Source of the DNA: Cupriavidus sp. EM10
GTDB lineage: Bacteria > Pseudomonadota > Gammaproteobacteria > Burkholderiales > Burkholderiaceae
Assembly: GCF_018729255.1 (NCBI RefSeq)
Contig: NZ_CP076061.1
Location: 2,046,001 to 2,110,000, forward strand
Reading direction: 5' to 3'
DNA: 64,000 nucleotides
Shown piece by piece: positions 49,161-57,421 of this stretch. Under the pieces are notes generated by a model. It was not told the DNA's origin, did not search any database, and worked only from the letters and a program-made list of their open reading frames with translations. How positions within the stretch are numbered: position 1 is the stretch's first letter; the number at the start of each line of letters is the position of its first letter. The translations under genes and the position numbers were made by a program.

Positions 49161-49637
49161 TTACCTGGCGTTGGATCTGTAGGCGAAGGTCGGATGCGTG
49201 TCTTCCGGCGCGGGCGCCAGGGCCACGCCAGCGCCGTCCATGGCCGATGCCAGGATCATGGCGTCTGCGTTGAGCGCGGGCGGGCGCGAGCGCTGCGGGC
49301 GGAACACGAGGTCACTCTTGTCGATCGGCTGGCCGGACAGCGCGCAGACGCCGGTGTCGCGCGCCGAGGCGATGGTCCATACCTGGGCACCGTAGCGGCA
49401 GTGCGTGGCGTCGCGCCAGCTCACCACGGCCATGGCCGTGCTGAGCCGCTCGATGATGCTGACGATCGGCGCATGGGCGCGCAGCGCGTTGTCCTCGGCC
49501 GTATAGGTCAGGGACGCCACCGCCTGGTGCGCCGGCTGAAGCAGGGCAATCGTGCGCAGCCAGGTGTCGCAGGCGCTGTCGCGCACGCCCGCCAGATCGG
49601 GGGTATCGAAAGACACGGATTGCAGGGTTTCAGCCAT
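49161..49637 (-). CDS. DUF3331-domain protein
   Basis: 158 aa from the ATG read from 49637. The pattern IIERLSTAMAVVSWRDATHCRYGAQVW followed by ALSGQPIDKSDLVFRP and MILASAM matches the DUF3331 family of Burkholderiaceae, function unknown. It overlaps the end of the AraC gene by 8 bases, so it is coexpressed with it. Frame upstream of 49637 is antisense-free but belongs to AraC. Confidence 0.78.
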   Translation of the reverse strand: MAETLQSVSFDTPDLAGVRDSACDTWLRTIALLQPAHQAVASLTYTAEDNALRAHAPIVSIIERLSTAMAVVSWRDATHCRYGAQVWTIASARDTGVCALSGQPIDKSDLVFRPQRSRPPALNADAMILASAMDGAGVALAPAPEDTHPTFAYRSNAR

Positions 49638-50673
49638 GGGAGCTCCCGGGAGTTGAGGTGACCTTGACTCGCCAGCAATGCGGCGTGTCGCCGACGAAAC
49701 GCTTGAAGACGGTGGTGAAATGGGCCTGCGAGCGGAAGCCACAGCGCATGGCCACTTCCAGCACGCTGCCCTCGGCGCCGCGCAGCAGGTCCTGCGCGTG
49801 CTCGACACGGCGGCGCACCAGGTATTCGTGCGGACGCATGCCCGTGGTGCGGCGGAACTGCGCGGCAAAGTACATGCGCGTCAGGCCCGTGCTGCGCGCG
49901 ATATCCGCCAGCCCGATCGGGGCCGACAGGTTCGCGTCGATGAACTCGATGGCGCGGCGCAGGCGCCATTGCGGCAGCGTGGTCACCGCACGCGTGCTCG
50001 ACGCGATGCGCTGGAAATGGTTGGCCACTACACGCGCCACGATGGCCAGTGCCACGCTGTCCGCGAAGATGCGGCCCAGCCCGGGGTCTTGCGAATGCGC
50101 CACCGCCAGCGCCTGACCCAGGCGTTCCAGCGCGGGGTCGGCATGGAAGAACGGATCGTCAAGCCGCAGCTCCCCTTCGGGGGCGTGGCCGAACTGGTCG
50201 GCATGGCAGGCCGCCAGCACCGACTGCGGGACGAACAGGTGCAGCACGTCGCTGGCCGATGCGTAGACCGCGCTGGTGAAGATGCCAGGCGCGGTCACAT
50301 GCACCGCGCCGGCGCCCAGGCGTCCGTCGAATACCGGCATGCCGCCGCACAGGAAGCGGATCGAACTGGACCGCAGGTTGATGGCGATGCAGTGCCGCGC
50401 GGGGTCTCCAGCGTGCGAAACCATGTCGGGCGGCTCGCCATCGCACGTCCAGCGCGACACCACGATGGCCTCGCGGTGGCCCGGGGCGACCAGGGCTTCG
50501 GGGGCGTGGCGCCAGCGGGTTTCGCGCTGGACGAACTCCGGCGCCTGCGCGGCGGCCACGCGCAGCTGCGGCGCGGCCCTGTCGGACGTGGGCGAGGGGT
50601 CAGGGGCTTCAACGAGGTCGATGGCTTCGACGAAGTCGATGGCGTCGAGGGTGGTGGTCGCTACATCTTTCAT
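49630..50673 (-). CDS. AraC-family transcriptional regulator
   Basis: 347 aa from the ATG read from 50673. The N-terminal ~220 residues form an AraC-binding-like domain; the C-terminal double helix-turn-helix reads IGLADIARSTGLTRMYFAAQFRRTTGMRPHEYLVRRR and GSVLEVAMRCGFRSQAHFTTVFKRFVG. It sits between two mini membrane protein genes and DUF3331, all in the same direction. An Asp/Glu-rich N-terminal segment (IDFVEAIDLVEAPD) is unusual. Confidence 0.9.
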   Translation of the reverse strand: MKDVATTTLDAIDFVEAIDLVEAPDPSPTSDRAAPQLRVAAAQAPEFVQRETRWRHAPEALVAPGHREAIVVSRWTCDGEPPDMVSHAGDPARHCIAINLRSSSIRFLCGGMPVFDGRLGAGAVHVTAPGIFTSAVYASASDVLHLFVPQSVLAACHADQFGHAPEGELRLDDPFFHADPALERLGQALAVAHSQDPGLGRIFADSVALAIVARVVANHFQRIASSTRAVTTLPQWRLRRAIEFIDANLSAPIGLADIARSTGLTRMYFAAQFRRTTGMRPHEYLVRRRVEHAQDLLRGAEGSVLEVAMRCGFRSQAHFTTVFKRFVGDTPHCWRVKVTSTPGSSHG

Positions 50674-50711
50674 GGCAAGGCTCCCGGGATGCGATATCGG
50701 TGTGGCGGCGC

Positions 50712-50813
50712 TTACTCGGCGAAGTGGAGGAACGCCACGGCAATCAGAATCAGGTTCAGCACGGCAAGGACGATCCAGCCGTACATCAGCAGCAGGCTTT
50801 CGTGGTCTGACAT
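50712..50813 (-). CDS. Mini membrane protein, 33 aa
   Basis: MSDHESLLLMYGWIVLAVL then NLILIAVAFLHFAE: a single membrane helix with a short acidic N-terminus. It is 8 bases downstream of the inferred end of the next small gene (50822) and ahead of the AraC gene. Coding status rests on the ATG, the hydrophobic pattern and gene order; function unknown. It resembles small subunits that stabilise larger membrane complexes. Confidence 0.55.
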   Translation of the reverse strand: MSDHESLLLMYGWIVLAVLNLILIAVAFLHFAE

Positions 50814-50821
50814 GACGGCCC

Positions 50822-50976
50822 TTACTGGTGGGGTGCAACAGCACGGCGTGCGTTGCCGTGTGGACGGGTTCGATAGCCTGTTGCCACATCCGGTACACCA
50901 TGACGCCCGCCACGCCGACCGTGGCGAAGGCGAGGGCAATGGCAATGATCGGGATCCAGAGCTTCTGGCGTGTCAA
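50822..50976 (-). CDS. Small membrane protein, ~51 aa (frame broken at 50830-50833)
   Basis: TTG start read from 50976 with GGGAG upstream; TRQKLWIPIIAIALAFATV-GVAGVMVYRMWQQ is one membrane helix followed by a short tail. As read the frame runs into the AraC gene. One extra base in GGGG 50830-50833 ends it with LLHPHQ and TAA at 50824-50822, just before the 33-aa gene. Function unknown. Confidence 0.55.
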
Positions 50977-51325
50977 GGTGCGGCTCCCGTGGAAGCAATC
51001 GTTGGTGACTGAATGCTAGGAGCCGGGTACGGATGCCCACAATTGCCGCGTAGGTGGTGCGGCGTTAAACCAAGGTATAGGGCGAACCAACGATAGGCAC
51101 CGGAACGGGGCAATTTTGTGTCGTCGCGATATCCGTCCGTGAAGCTGGCCCTTGGCTGGCCCTTAGCTGGTCCTTAGCTGGCCCTGACGCACAACACCAC
51201 CGTCGCCAGGCAAGCCGACGTGGCCCGCGCCATGTCGCGGCTGGCCGACGCTATACGAAGGCATAGTGTTGGCCACGTATCCGGGCCGCTACCATGGCGC
51301 CATGAGATTGTTGTGAGGTACGGCC
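50977..51325. promoter_or_regulatory. Divergent control region between mini membrane genes and the response regulators
   Basis: Contains AAGGTATAGG (51071-51080), a four-copy 11-base tandem repeat (51144-51187) and a near palindrome CTATAC-GAAG-GCATAG (51252-51267) 58 bases ahead of the receiver gene. A matching GAAGGTATAGG lies at 49071-49081 ahead of the histidine kinase gene. These are candidate binding sites of the FixJ-type regulator. Confidence 0.55.
51144..51187 (+). repeat. Four tandem copies of an 11-base unit
   Basis: GCTGGCCCTTG, GCTGGCCCTTA, GCTGGTCCTTA, GCTGGCCCTGA in direct succession. An 11-base period is close to one DNA turn, so a protein could bind each copy on the same face. 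Confidence 0.8.
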
Positions 51326-51742
51326 TTGGCCAAGAAACTGGTTGTCGCCATCATTGACGACGACGATTCCATCCGCGCGGCGACATCCCGGCTGGTCCGT
51401 TCGCTGGGCTGGGAGGCGCGCGCCTACGTATCGGCACAGGCCTTCCTGGAGGCTGACGGGGCGGCGCAGGCGCATTGCATCCTGTCTGACGTCCAGATGC
51501 CGAAGATCAGCGGCCTGGAGATGCTGCGCACCCTGAACGCGCAGGGTAGCCAGGTTCCGGTAATATTCATCACCGCGTTCTGCACCGACGCCATCCGCCG
51601 CGAAGCCTTGCGGGCCGGCGCGCAGGCGTGTCTGTGCAAACCTGTCGATGGTGCGGCCGTCCAGCGATTCCTGGACGACGTGGCGTCGGGTGCCCTTGCC
51701 CCGCGCCCCGAGACCGCCCCCGGAACGAAAGCGAATCCATGA
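51326..51742 (+). CDS. Single-domain response regulator (receiver only)
   Basis: 138 aa from a TTG start at 51326 (GTGAGGTAC upstream). Receiver domain with IIDDDDSIRAATSRLV, phosphoacceptor Asp in CILSDVQMPKISGLEML, Thr in FITAFC and Lys in CLCKPVDG. No output domain; a Pro-rich tail follows. Overlaps the FixJ-type gene by ATGA. It could compete for phosphate or pass it on. Confidence 0.88.
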   Translation: MAKKLVVAIIDDDDSIRAATSRLVRSLGWEARAYVSAQAFLEADGAAQAHCILSDVQMPKISGLEMLRTLNAQGSQVPVIFITAFCTDAIRREALRAGAQACLCKPVDGAAVQRFLDDVASGALAPRPETAPGTKANP

Positions 51743-52392
51743 ATACAACGATGCCGTCCGGAGAAGGGTTGTCGATGGTCTACGTGGTGGACGACGACGA
51801 GTCCATGCGCCGCGCGGTGTCGATGCTGCTGCGGTCGGTCGGGTACCAGGTCGAGACCTTTGCGTCGGCCACCGACTTCCTGGCATCGTCGCGGCAGGAC
51901 GTGCCCAGCTGCCTGATCCTCGATGTGCGCCTGAAGGGCCAGAGCGGCCTGGCCGTGCAGGAGCAGTTCGCGGCCAGCAAGATGCAGATCCCGATCATTT
52001 TCATGACCGCGCACGGCGACATCGCGATGTCGGTCAAGGCCATGAAGGCCGGCGCCATGGATTTCCTGGCAAAGCCGTTCCGCGACCAGGACATGCTCGA
52101 CGCCGTGGAAAGCGCACTGACGCGCGACGCCGCCCGGCGCCAGACCGACACCCGCGACGCCGGCCTGCGCCAGCGCTACGAGGAACTGACCCCGCGCGAG
52201 AAAGAGGTCATGGCCTACGTGGTGCGCGGCCTGCTGAACAAGCAGATCGCCGCCGAACTGACACTCAGCGAAATCACCATCAAGATCCACCGCGCCCAGG
52301 CCATGAAGAAGATGGGCGCCCGCTCGCTGGCCGACTTCGTGCTCAAGGCCGAAGCGCTGGGCATCATCGATTCGGCGCAGAACGGGGCTTAG
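51739..52392 (+). CDS. FixJ/TodT-type response regulator (receiver plus LuxR HTH)
   Basis: 217 aa. Receiver (VYVVDDDESMRRAVSMLL, CLILDVRLKGQSGLAVQE, IIFMTAHGD, FLAKPFRDQ) and a LuxR helix-turn-helix (ELTPREKEVMAYVVRGLLNKQIAAEL, ITIKIHRAQAMKKMGARSLADFV). Start ATG 51739 overlaps the receiver-only gene. Probable output partner of the PAS kinase at 47497-48968; likely target genes are those preceded by the AAGGYATAG motif. Confidence 0.92.
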   Translation: MNTTMPSGEGLSMVYVVDDDESMRRAVSMLLRSVGYQVETFASATDFLASSRQDVPSCLILDVRLKGQSGLAVQEQFAASKMQIPIIFMTAHGDIAMSVKAMKAGAMDFLAKPFRDQDMLDAVESALTRDAARRQTDTRDAGLRQRYEELTPREKEVMAYVVRGLLNKQIAAELTLSEITIKIHRAQAMKKMGARSLADFVLKAEALGIIDSAQNGA

Positions 52393-52414
52393 CCGGCTTT
52401 TCCTGCCCGATGAC

Positions 52415-53347
52415 CTACGCGTCCGGCTGGTGCGGCCAGGCCGGCATCCGTTCGCTCATCGGCAACAGGTGCTCGCGCAGCGCCGCATGCAGGTACCTGA
52501 CGGCCGGCGAGAACTGCCGGCGATGCGGGCACACCAGCGTCAGCGGCACCGGTTCGCCGGGCTGGTCGGGCAGCAGCAATTCCAGCCTGCCATGTTCGAT
52601 GTCCTGGCAGACATCGAGCCATGACTTGTAGGCGATGCCGCGTCCGTCCAGCGCCCAGCGCCGCGCGATTTCGGCATCGTCGCAGAGCAGCGAGCCCTTG
52701 ACGGTGATCTGTCGCCGCGAACCCGCCACCGGAAAGCTCCAGCGATCATGCACGCGGCCGCCCAGCACGTAGGGCAGGCACTGGTGCGAAGGCAGGTCGT
52801 CGAGCGTGGCGGGCCTTCCGTGGCGGCCGAGGTAATCCGGCGACGCCACCAGCACGCGGCGATTGTCTGGCGCCAGCGGCAGGGCCACGTAGGTGGCGCC
52901 TTCGTTCAGCCCATAGCGGATGGCGATGTCCACGGGATCGCGAAACACGTCGGTGACCTGGTCCGACAGCGACAGCTTCAGCACGAGCTTCGGATGCGAT
53001 GCCCGGAACGCGGTCAGCAGCGGCAGCAGCACGTTGCGGCCCAGGTCCGACGGGGCGGCGATCTTCAGCGTGCCCTGCAGCGCGCGCTGTTCCCCGTGCA
53101 GCCGCTCGCGGCCTTCGGCCAGCATCGCCAGCACGTCGTTTGCGCAGGGCAGGTATTGCTCGCCCTCGGCGGTCAGCCGCAGGCTGCGCGTCGACCGCGC
53201 GAACAGGCGGATATCGAGTTCCTTTTCCAGGCGCTGGATGGCGGCGCTGACCTGGCCGGGCAGCAGGTCGGCCTCCCGCGCGGCGTTAGAGAAGCTGCCC
53301 AGGGCGGCGGTACGTACAAAGAGGTGCAGGTCGTCAAGTCTGATCAT
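52415..53347 (-). CDS. LysR-family transcriptional regulator
   Basis: 310 aa from the ATG read from 53347 (a GTG two codons upstream is possible). Winged helix LHLFVRTAALGSFSNAAREADLLPGQVSAAIQRLEKELDIRLF, then a CrgA-type effector domain. Nearest upstream gene in the same direction encodes the 2OG oxygenase-like protein; no divergent target gene is adjacent. Confidence 0.9.
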   Translation of the reverse strand: MIRLDDLHLFVRTAALGSFSNAAREADLLPGQVSAAIQRLEKELDIRLFARSTRSLRLTAEGEQYLPCANDVLAMLAEGRERLHGEQRALQGTLKIAAPSDLGRNVLLPLLTAFRASHPKLVLKLSLSDQVTDVFRDPVDIAIRYGLNEGATYVALPLAPDNRRVLVASPDYLGRHGRPATLDDLPSHQCLPYVLGGRVHDRWSFPVAGSRRQITVKGSLLCDDAEIARRWALDGRGIAYKSWLDVCQDIEHGRLELLLPDQPGEPVPLTLVCPHRRQFSPAVRYLHAALREHLLPMSERMPAWPHQPDA

Positions 53348-53454
53348 TTTCACGCTGATGGTGAAAGTCGTGCCGGATTTTCCCAGTTTTCCGAGAATAT
53401 CGCAGCGCCATGATGCGCCGCATCGACTATTGGGCCAGCCCGGGGCGGCGGGCT

Positions 53455-54230
53455 TCAGTCCGGTAGATCGATCGGCAGCCATTGGCCGGTCGACGGGCAC
53501 ACCCGGAGCCTTTGCCCGTTGCGCTGCACCTGCTCCGCCTGCTCCTGCCGGGCCCGTGCTGCGGCGGCTGGGTCCTGATCGAACGCCACCCCAAGCAGCC
53601 TGGCCACCCGGGCGTCCTCTATCGGCAGTTCCCAGGTCAGGAACACCTGGGCGTTGTCCTGGCCATCCCGGCCTGCGGGGAAATCGGCCGGGTCGAAACG
53701 GTCCGCGCCGCGCGGCACCACGCCATGCGGCTGGCAGGTATCGAACAGCAGGACCGTGCCGCGTCGCAGCGCGATGCGCCGGTCGAGCGATGGGAAATAC
53801 ACGTCCTGGCGGCTGTCTTCGCTGGATTCGCTCAGGAACAGGTTGCAGAAGGCCGCGCCGCCGTACTGGTCGCCATCATGGTGAAACCTGGCGCCACGGC
53901 ACACCATCAGCGCGACATCGCATTCCGCCAGCAGGCCGGGCAGGCCCAGCGACGCGGTCCAGTCCGCCGCCGCCTGCACGCAGCGCGCGTAGTCGGGCCA
54001 GCGCATCCGCGCGCGGGCCAGCGGCATGACCTCGACGTCCCGGGCCCCAGCGTCATCTGCGTGGCAATCTCGCGCGCCCAGTCTGCCAGCAGCCGCACCG
54101 GCGGGGCGGGGATATCCACCACATCCGACAACACCCGGTCGCCCACGCGCCGGCTGCGCAGGGCATCGCCGCTCCAGAAGCAGGAGGTCAGGGTGTTCGG
54201 GTTGGGCGTGGAAGGTTGATCGTCGGGCAT
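53455..54230 (-). CDS. 2-oxoglutarate/Fe(II) oxygenase-like protein (frame broken at 54045-54048)
   Basis: Two frames carry one protein: MPDDQPSTPNPNTLTSCFWSG to EIATQMTL (from ATG read from 54230), then RDVEVMPLARARMRWPDYARC to the stop at 53455. One more G opposite CCCC 54045-54048 joins them as TLGARDVEV, 258 aa. A jelly-roll pattern is suggested by FHHDGDQYGGAAFCNLFLSE (H-x-D-like), RRGTVLLFDTCQPHGVV (distal His) and QVFLTWELP. The family assignment is by motif only; substrate unknown. Confidence 0.65.
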
Positions 54231-54256
54231 GGCCGGCAGTGTAACGCCGGCGCTGC

Positions 54257-55177
54257 CTAACGCCGGGCCGAACAGTCGTAAGGCGCAAACAGCTCGACCA
54301 CCCAGTCCACGAACGCGCGCAGCCTGGCGCTCTGGTTCCGGGACGGGTGGAAGACGATGTGCAACGGATGCAGCGGCCGGCTCCACTCGGGCAGCACGCG
54401 GACCAGCGCGCCGGATGCCAGATGGGGCCGCGCCATGAAGCCGAAGGTTTGTCCCACGCCCAGGCCGCTGACCAACGCCGTCAGGTGGGCGGTGCTCTCA
54501 TTGACGAACACGCCATGCCGGCTGCGCACATCCACGTCGATGCGCTCGCCGTCGCGCTCGAACAGCAGCGGCATCACCCGGCCGGTCAGCGACGAGAAAT
54601 AGCCCACCACGTCGTGATCGGTCTGCAAGGCGCCCGGATGCGGGGGCGCCCCATGCGTGGCGACGTACCGGGCGCCGGCATAGGTGCCCCAGTCCAGGCT
54701 GGCGACGTGCCGCGCGATCAGCGACGTATCGGTCAGGTCGCCGCCCCGGATCACGCAATCGACCGCCTCGCCGATCAGGTCGACATGGCGGTCGCCCACG
54801 CCCACTTCGAGCTGGATCTCGGGATACTTCTCGCGGAATGACGGCAGGCTGGGCAGCAGGATCAGGTTGGCCAGCGACGACCCGATGTCCACGCGCAGGC
54901 GGCCGCGCGGCGCGCCCCGCGCATCGGCAAACAGGGTGTCCATTTCGTCCACATCGGCCAGCACCTTGACCGCGCGGTGGTAGTACGCCTGCCCCTCGTC
55001 GGTGACCACCACCTTGCGGGTGGACCGCTGGAACAGCTTGATGCGCAGGTGCGATTCCAGGTCCTGGATCAGCTTGGTGACGGTGGGACGCGGAATGTTG
55101 AGCGTGTCGGCGGCCTTGCTGAAGCCGCCAGACTCGGCGATGCGGACGAACACGCGCAGGGCTTGCAGTTGATCCAT
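54257..55177 (-). CDS. LysR-family transcriptional regulator
   Basis: 306 aa. Winged helix MDQLQALRVFVRIAESGGFSKAADTLNIPRPTVTKLIQDLE and an effector domain (GRLRVDIGSSLANLILLPSL, VDCVIRGGDLTDTSLIARHV). Divergent from an SDR gene across an AT-rich interval with a 10-bp palindrome, so it very likely controls that SDR. Confidence 0.92.
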   Translation of the reverse strand: MDQLQALRVFVRIAESGGFSKAADTLNIPRPTVTKLIQDLESHLRIKLFQRSTRKVVVTDEGQAYYHRAVKVLADVDEMDTLFADARGAPRGRLRVDIGSSLANLILLPSLPSFREKYPEIQLEVGVGDRHVDLIGEAVDCVIRGGDLTDTSLIARHVASLDWGTYAGARYVATHGAPPHPGALQTDHDVVGYFSSLTGRVMPLLFERDGERIDVDVRSRHGVFVNESTAHLTALVSGLGVGQTFGFMARPHLASGALVRVLPEWSRPLHPLHIVFHPSRNQSARLRAFVDWVVELFAPYDCSARR

Positions 55178-55216
55178 AAATCGGAAGAGGAATCAGGGGG
55201 TGGCGGCCAGTATGCC

Positions 55217-55242
55217 TAATTATTCATGTATGTGAATAATTA
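55217..55242. promoter_or_regulatory. LysR operator candidate (10-bp inverted repeat)
   Basis: TAATTATTCA (55217-55226), 6 bases, TGAATAATTA (55233-55242): a perfect palindrome with the T-N11-A kernel of LysR sites, about halfway between the LysR and SDR starts. The interval is strikingly AT-rich against its surroundings. Confidence 0.75.
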
Positions 55243-55324
55243 TTTAATTTATTGATCGTTTATTCGGAATCGATTAACACATATCGTTACGTCCATGCAC
55301 TCTTCAACACGAAAGGAAAACATC

Positions 55325-56080
55325 ATGAGCAAGCGACTGGAAGGCAAGATCGCCCTGGTAACCGGCGGCACGAGCGGCATCGGACTGGCCACGGCGCAGG
55401 ACCTGGCCCGCGAAGGCGCGAAGGTGTATGTGACGGGCCGCCGCGCGGCGGAGCTGGACAAGGCGGTGGCAGCCATCGGCCATGGCGCGGTGAGCGTGCA
55501 GGGCGATGTCACCCGCGACGTCGACCTGGATGCGCTGGTCAAGACGATCCGCGAAACCGATGGCCGCGTGGACGTGCTGTTCGCCAACGCGGGCGGCGGC
55601 ACCATGGCGCCGCTGGGCGAGATCACCGCGCAGCATTTCGACGACACGTTCAACCGCAACGTCCGCGCCGTGGTGTTCACGGTGCAGAAGGTGCTGCCGC
55701 TGATGGGCAAGGGCGGATCGATCATCCTGACCGGGTCGATCGCCGGATCGACGGGCACGCAGGCGTTCAGCATCTACAGTGCGTCGAAGGCCGCGGTGCG
55801 CGCGCTGGCCCGCAGCTGGGTGCTGGACCTCAAGGATCGCGGCATCCGCGTGAACGTGGTGAGCCCCGGCTCCACGCATACGGTGGGCCTGGCGGAACTG
55901 GGCGGCGAGTCGAAGACTGCGCAGGACGGGCTGCTGGGCTACCTGGCGTCGCTGGTGCCGATCGGCCGGCTTGGCGACCCGTCGGAGATCGCCCGGGTGG
56001 TGACGTTCCTGGCATCCGACGATTCGAGCTTCATCAACGGCGCCGAAATCACGGCCGATGGCGGCCAGGCGCAGGTCTGA
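55325..56080 (+). CDS. Short-chain dehydrogenase/reductase (SDR)
   Basis: 251 aa from ATG 55325, with AAAGGAAAA upstream. NAD(P) motif TGGTSGIG (~14-21), NAGGG, catalytic Ser in ILTGSIAGS, Tyr/Lys in YSASKAA. The classical tetrad is complete. An Arg after the second beta strand (TGRRAAEL) favours NADPH. Substrate unknown; induced probably through the divergent LysR protein. Confidence 0.92.
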   Translation: MSKRLEGKIALVTGGTSGIGLATAQDLAREGAKVYVTGRRAAELDKAVAAIGHGAVSVQGDVTRDVDLDALVKTIRETDGRVDVLFANAGGGTMAPLGEITAQHFDDTFNRNVRAVVFTVQKVLPLMGKGGSIILTGSIAGSTGTQAFSIYSASKAAVRALARSWVLDLKDRGIRVNVVSPGSTHTVGLAELGGESKTAQDGLLGYLASLVPIGRLGDPSEIARVVTFLASDDSSFINGAEITADGGQAQV

Positions 56081-56110
56081 CCGTCCGGCAGCGTCCGGCA
56101 GCGTCCGGGC

Positions 56111-56138
56111 AAAAAAACAGCCACCCGAGGGTGGCTGT
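56111..56138 (-). terminator. Rho-independent terminator of the aminotransferase gene
   Basis: On the minus strand ACAGCCACC, a CTC-centred loop, GGTGGCTGT, then seven T (56117-56111). It lies between the convergent SDR and aminotransferase stops; the T run serves the minus-strand gene. Confidence 0.88.
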
Positions 56139-56158
56139 CTGCCTCGGAAGCTGAACGT

Positions 56159-57355
56159 TCAGCCCTTCAGCACCTGGCCGATGGCATTGGCCACCACGCC
56201 GACGTTGCGCTCGTTCAACCCGGCCACGCACATGCGGCCCGAGCGCAGCACGTACACGCCGTGCTCGTTCTTGAGGCGGTCCACCTGGTCGGCCGACAGG
56301 CCCGTGTACGTGAACATGCCGCGCTGCTTGATGTAGCGCGACAGCTTCTCGCCGCTGACATGGTCGCGCAGCTGGTCGTGGATGGCCTGGCGCATGCGCG
56401 TGATGCGCTGGCACATGGCCGCCAGTTCGGTCTCCCAGCTCTGGCGCAGGGCCGGCGTGGTCAGCACGCGGGCCACCACGCGGGCGCCGTGAGTGGGCGG
56501 GTTGCTGTAGTTGGCGCGCACGGCGCCGGTCAGCTGGCCCAGCACGCGGCTGGCTTCGTCGGCGCTCTGGCAGATCACGCTCAGGCCGCCGCAGCGCTCG
56601 CCATACAGCGAGAAATTCTTCGAGAACGAATTGGCCACCAGCGCGGGCACGTTCTGGCGGGCCAGTTCGCGCACGGCAAAGGCGTCATCGTCCAGGCCCG
56701 AGCCGAAACCCTGGTAGGCCATGTCGACGAACGGCAGCAGCTTGCGCGCCTTGACCACGCCGATCACCTGGCGCCACTGGTCCTCGTTCAGGTCCACGCC
56801 GGTCGGGTTGTGGCAGCAGGCGTGCAGCAGCACGATATCGCCCTGCGGAATGGCTTCGATGGCCGCCAGCATCGCGTCGAACTTCAGGCCGCCGGTGTCG
56901 GCGTCGTAGTACGGATAGGTCTTGACCTGGAAGCCGGCGCGCTCGAACACCACGCGATGGTTTTCCCAGCTCGGGTCGCTGATCCACATTTCCGCCTTCG
57001 GGAAATAGCGCTTCAGGAAGTCCGCCCCCACGCGCAGCGCGCCGGAGCCGCCCAGCGTCTGGAGCGTGGCGATGCGGCCTTCGGCGCGGGCGGCGCTGTC
57101 TTCGCCAAACACCAGCGCCTGCACGGCCTGGCGATAGGCGGCGATGCCGGCCATCGGCAGGTAGGGGCGCGGGCCCATGTCCGACAGCAGCGCGGCTTCG
57201 GCCTCGGCCACGGCCTGCATGACCGGCAGGCGGCCTTCGTCGTCAAAGTAGATGCCGATGCTCAGGTTGACCTTGTTGGTGCGCGGGTCCTGCTGGAAGT
57301 CCTCGTTGAGCGAGAGGATCGGGTCGCCGGGAAAGGCTTCGATGTGTTCGAACAT
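56159..57355 (-). CDS. tyrB: Aromatic amino acid aminotransferase (class I)
   Basis: 398 aa from the ATG read from 57355. PLP lysine in NSFSKNFSLYGER; substrate/PLP contacts in TLGGSGALRVGADF, HACCHNPTGVD and the C-terminal RSGRMCVAGLN (Arg for the carboxylate). Length and sequence are of the AspC/TyrB type. Converts tyrosine or phenylalanine to the keto acid. Context with an aromatic permease and HPPD favours TyrB over AspC. Confidence 0.85.
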   Translation of the reverse strand: MFEHIEAFPGDPILSLNEDFQQDPRTNKVNLSIGIYFDDEGRLPVMQAVAEAEAALLSDMGPRPYLPMAGIAAYRQAVQALVFGEDSAARAEGRIATLQTLGGSGALRVGADFLKRYFPKAEMWISDPSWENHRVVFERAGFQVKTYPYYDADTGGLKFDAMLAAIEAIPQGDIVLLHACCHNPTGVDLNEDQWRQVIGVVKARKLLPFVDMAYQGFGSGLDDDAFAVRELARQNVPALVANSFSKNFSLYGERCGGLSVICQSADEASRVLGQLTGAVRANYSNPPTHGARVVARVLTTPALRQSWETELAAMCQRITRMRQAIHDQLRDHVSGEKLSRYIKQRGMFTYTGLSADQVDRLKNEHGVYVLRSGRMCVAGLNERNVGVVANAIGQVLKG

Positions 57356-57421
57356 GGGATGCGTCTGGCTTGCGGGTTCAGGGGGCGGCGGCCCGGGATG
57401 CACGCGGGCCGCACTGGCAGG

